Source: CBDUQN01 sp965369375 (GTDB lineage Bacteria; Krumholzibacteriota; Krumholzibacteriia; Krumholzibacteriales; Krumholzibacteriaceae). Taken from it: DNA of 5,752 nucleotides. Position 1 is the first letter of the stretch, and the number at the start of each line of letters is the position of its first letter. This document shows positions 4,909 through 5,752 of the stretch, one piece after another. The notes below the pieces were generated by a model, which did no database searches, was not told the DNA's origin, and saw only the letters and a program-made list of their open reading frames with translations. The stretch lies in NCBI GenBank assembly GCA_965369375.1, contig CBDUQN010000132.1:1-5752 (forward strand). Direction: 5' to 3'. A program made the position numbers and the translations under genes.

Positions 4909-5752
4909 TGTCCCTCCCAAAAATATCATCCAACACGAAAACCATGCTTCCGATGGACAAGTTGAGCTTGATGCCCGTTAAGGAAAAAGAGATTTTGTGG
5001 AATCGGGTTTAGAAAAGTGTGGTTTTGAGGACTCCAGCCTGCTTTTAGGCAGACGAATCCCATGCTGGTAGGAAGATATCAACGGAGAAAGCTTACGCCT
5101 CATGCAGCCCGACGAAAATACCGATGATGCAATCCACCAACCATTGGTTCTGTACTGATCGGTCCGACATCAGGTGTTTCGACCGGTCTTGGCATTGGAC
5201 AATCTTTCTCCAAACCAAGGTGCATCCGTGATTCATGGTAGTACATGAAATACATTTTTAACACCCGCCGCAGGTGCCGTTCATTAAAGATGATCGTATG
5301 ATCCAAACATTCTCGGCGGATGGATCCAATAATTCTTTCGACATACGGATTTTGCCAAGGCGACCGAGCTGAGATCAACACTTGCTCTATGTCCATTGAC
5401 TCAACACGGTGAATGAACGCTTCCCCGAATTTGCCATCTCGATCACGGAGTAAGTACTTTGGAGCGGTATCCCAAGGAAAAGCTTCCACGATCTGTTGCC
5501 CTGTCCAAGCTGCAGTTGGCGATTCGGTGACGTTGAAATGAATGATCTGTCGTCGATCGTTCGACAGAATAAGGAAAACAAACAACACTCGGAAAGGCGC
5601 TGTCGGCACAGTAAAGAAGTCAACAGAGACAATATCCTTGGCGTGGTTCTTCAGGAATGCTCGCCAACTCTGGGAGGGAGGTTTGCGATGGTATACTATA
5701 TACTTCGAGACGGTGGCTTGGCTGACCTCGATGCCGAGCTTGAGCAATTCTC
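4909..5752 (-). mobile_element. Partial insertion sequence IS-B, running off the right edge
   Basis: The inner boundary is inferred from TGTCCCTCCCAAAAAT at 4909, which resembles the IS-A right end (TGTCCCTCGCCAATAAT) read in the same sense relative to the transposase. The distance from this end to the transposase stop is 191 bp, against 198 bp in IS-A, which supports the boundary. The element is inverted relative to IS-A, so the two are tail to tail with HU between. The other end lies outside the window, so the inverted repeat cannot be confirmed here. Confidence 0.55.
5100..5752 (-). CDS. IS-B transposase, rve-fold DDE integrase (5' end outside the window)
   Basis: The C-terminal 217 codons of a transposase homologous to that of IS-A. 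The reading frame stays open through the last base: the residues before the LKLG segment read Glu-Leu, aligning with HGELLKLGF of the other transposase, so the apparent TTG start at 5747 is not a true start. The missing part should be about 130-135 residues. The catalytic acids are visible as Asp in VSVDFFTV, Asp in LLRDRDGKFG and Glu in SPWQNPYVERI, the last two 35 residues apart. The end GLHHRYFRRAA is typical of the family. Judged by eye, roughly half the residues match the IS-A transposase, so these are different elements of one family, not copies. No frameshift or stop is seen. Confidence 0.88.
   Translation of the reverse strand, partial: ELLKLGIEVSQATVSKYIVYHRKPPSQSWRAFLKNHAKDIVSVDFFTVPTAPFRVLFVFLILSNDRRQIIHFNVTESPTAAWTGQQIVEAFPWDTAPKYLLRDRDGKFGEAFIHRVESMDIEQVLISARSPWQNPYVERIIGSIRRECLDHTIIFNERHLRRVLKMYFMYYHESRMHLGLEKDCPMPRPVETPDVGPISTEPMVGGLHHRYFRRAA

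Noticed and set aside
4763..4960. A 65-codon minus-strand open frame crossing the IS-B edge
   Set aside because: It spans the predicted IS terminus and the degenerate repeat, so it is most likely an accidental frame; no domain is visible.

Overview
The window looks like a chromosomal fragment from an uncultured-type bacterium of the FCB superphylum or a nearby candidate phylum (Krumholzibacteriota, Eisenbacteria or Latescibacterota would all fit). The basis is the large secreted protein on the minus strand, which ends in a PNPFNPST-type C-terminal domain (FlgD-Ig-like / type IX secretion sorting domain family) typical of those lineages. This placement is an inference from one protein; no rRNA, tRNA or phylogenetic marker gene is present.

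Layout from left to right. Bases 1-505 hold no convincing gene, only a degenerate repeat copy near 235-260 and possibly an old insertion-sequence end at 73-79. Bases 506-2812 (minus) encode a 768-residue secreted multidomain protein: signal peptide, beta-rich/Ig-like modules, an acidic C39-like (papain-fold) cysteine-peptidase candidate that appears to be inserted inside an Ig-like module, and the C-terminal sorting-type domain. Its Shine-Dalgarno sequence and a near-consensus sigma70 promoter (2939-2967) are visible. An insertion sequence (IS-A, 2980-4316) sits 12 bp beyond the -35 box, with 12-bp perfect terminal inverted repeats and one intact DDE transposase on the plus strand. A HU-family nucleoid protein follows on the minus strand (4355-4699). 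A second, diverged insertion sequence of the same family (IS-B) starts at about 4909 and runs off the right edge with its transposase on the minus strand.

The host genes (secreted protein and HU) lie on the same strand; the two transposases converge on HU, giving a tail-to-tail pair. The most interesting points are the nested peptidase-like domain in the secreted protein, the HU gene bracketed by two related but non-identical IS elements, and a degenerate direct repeat (235-260 and 4883-4908) whose similarity stops exactly at the predicted edge of IS-B, as if IS-B had inserted into a second copy. I see no CRISPR array, RNA gene, toxin-antitoxin pair or recognisable defence system.
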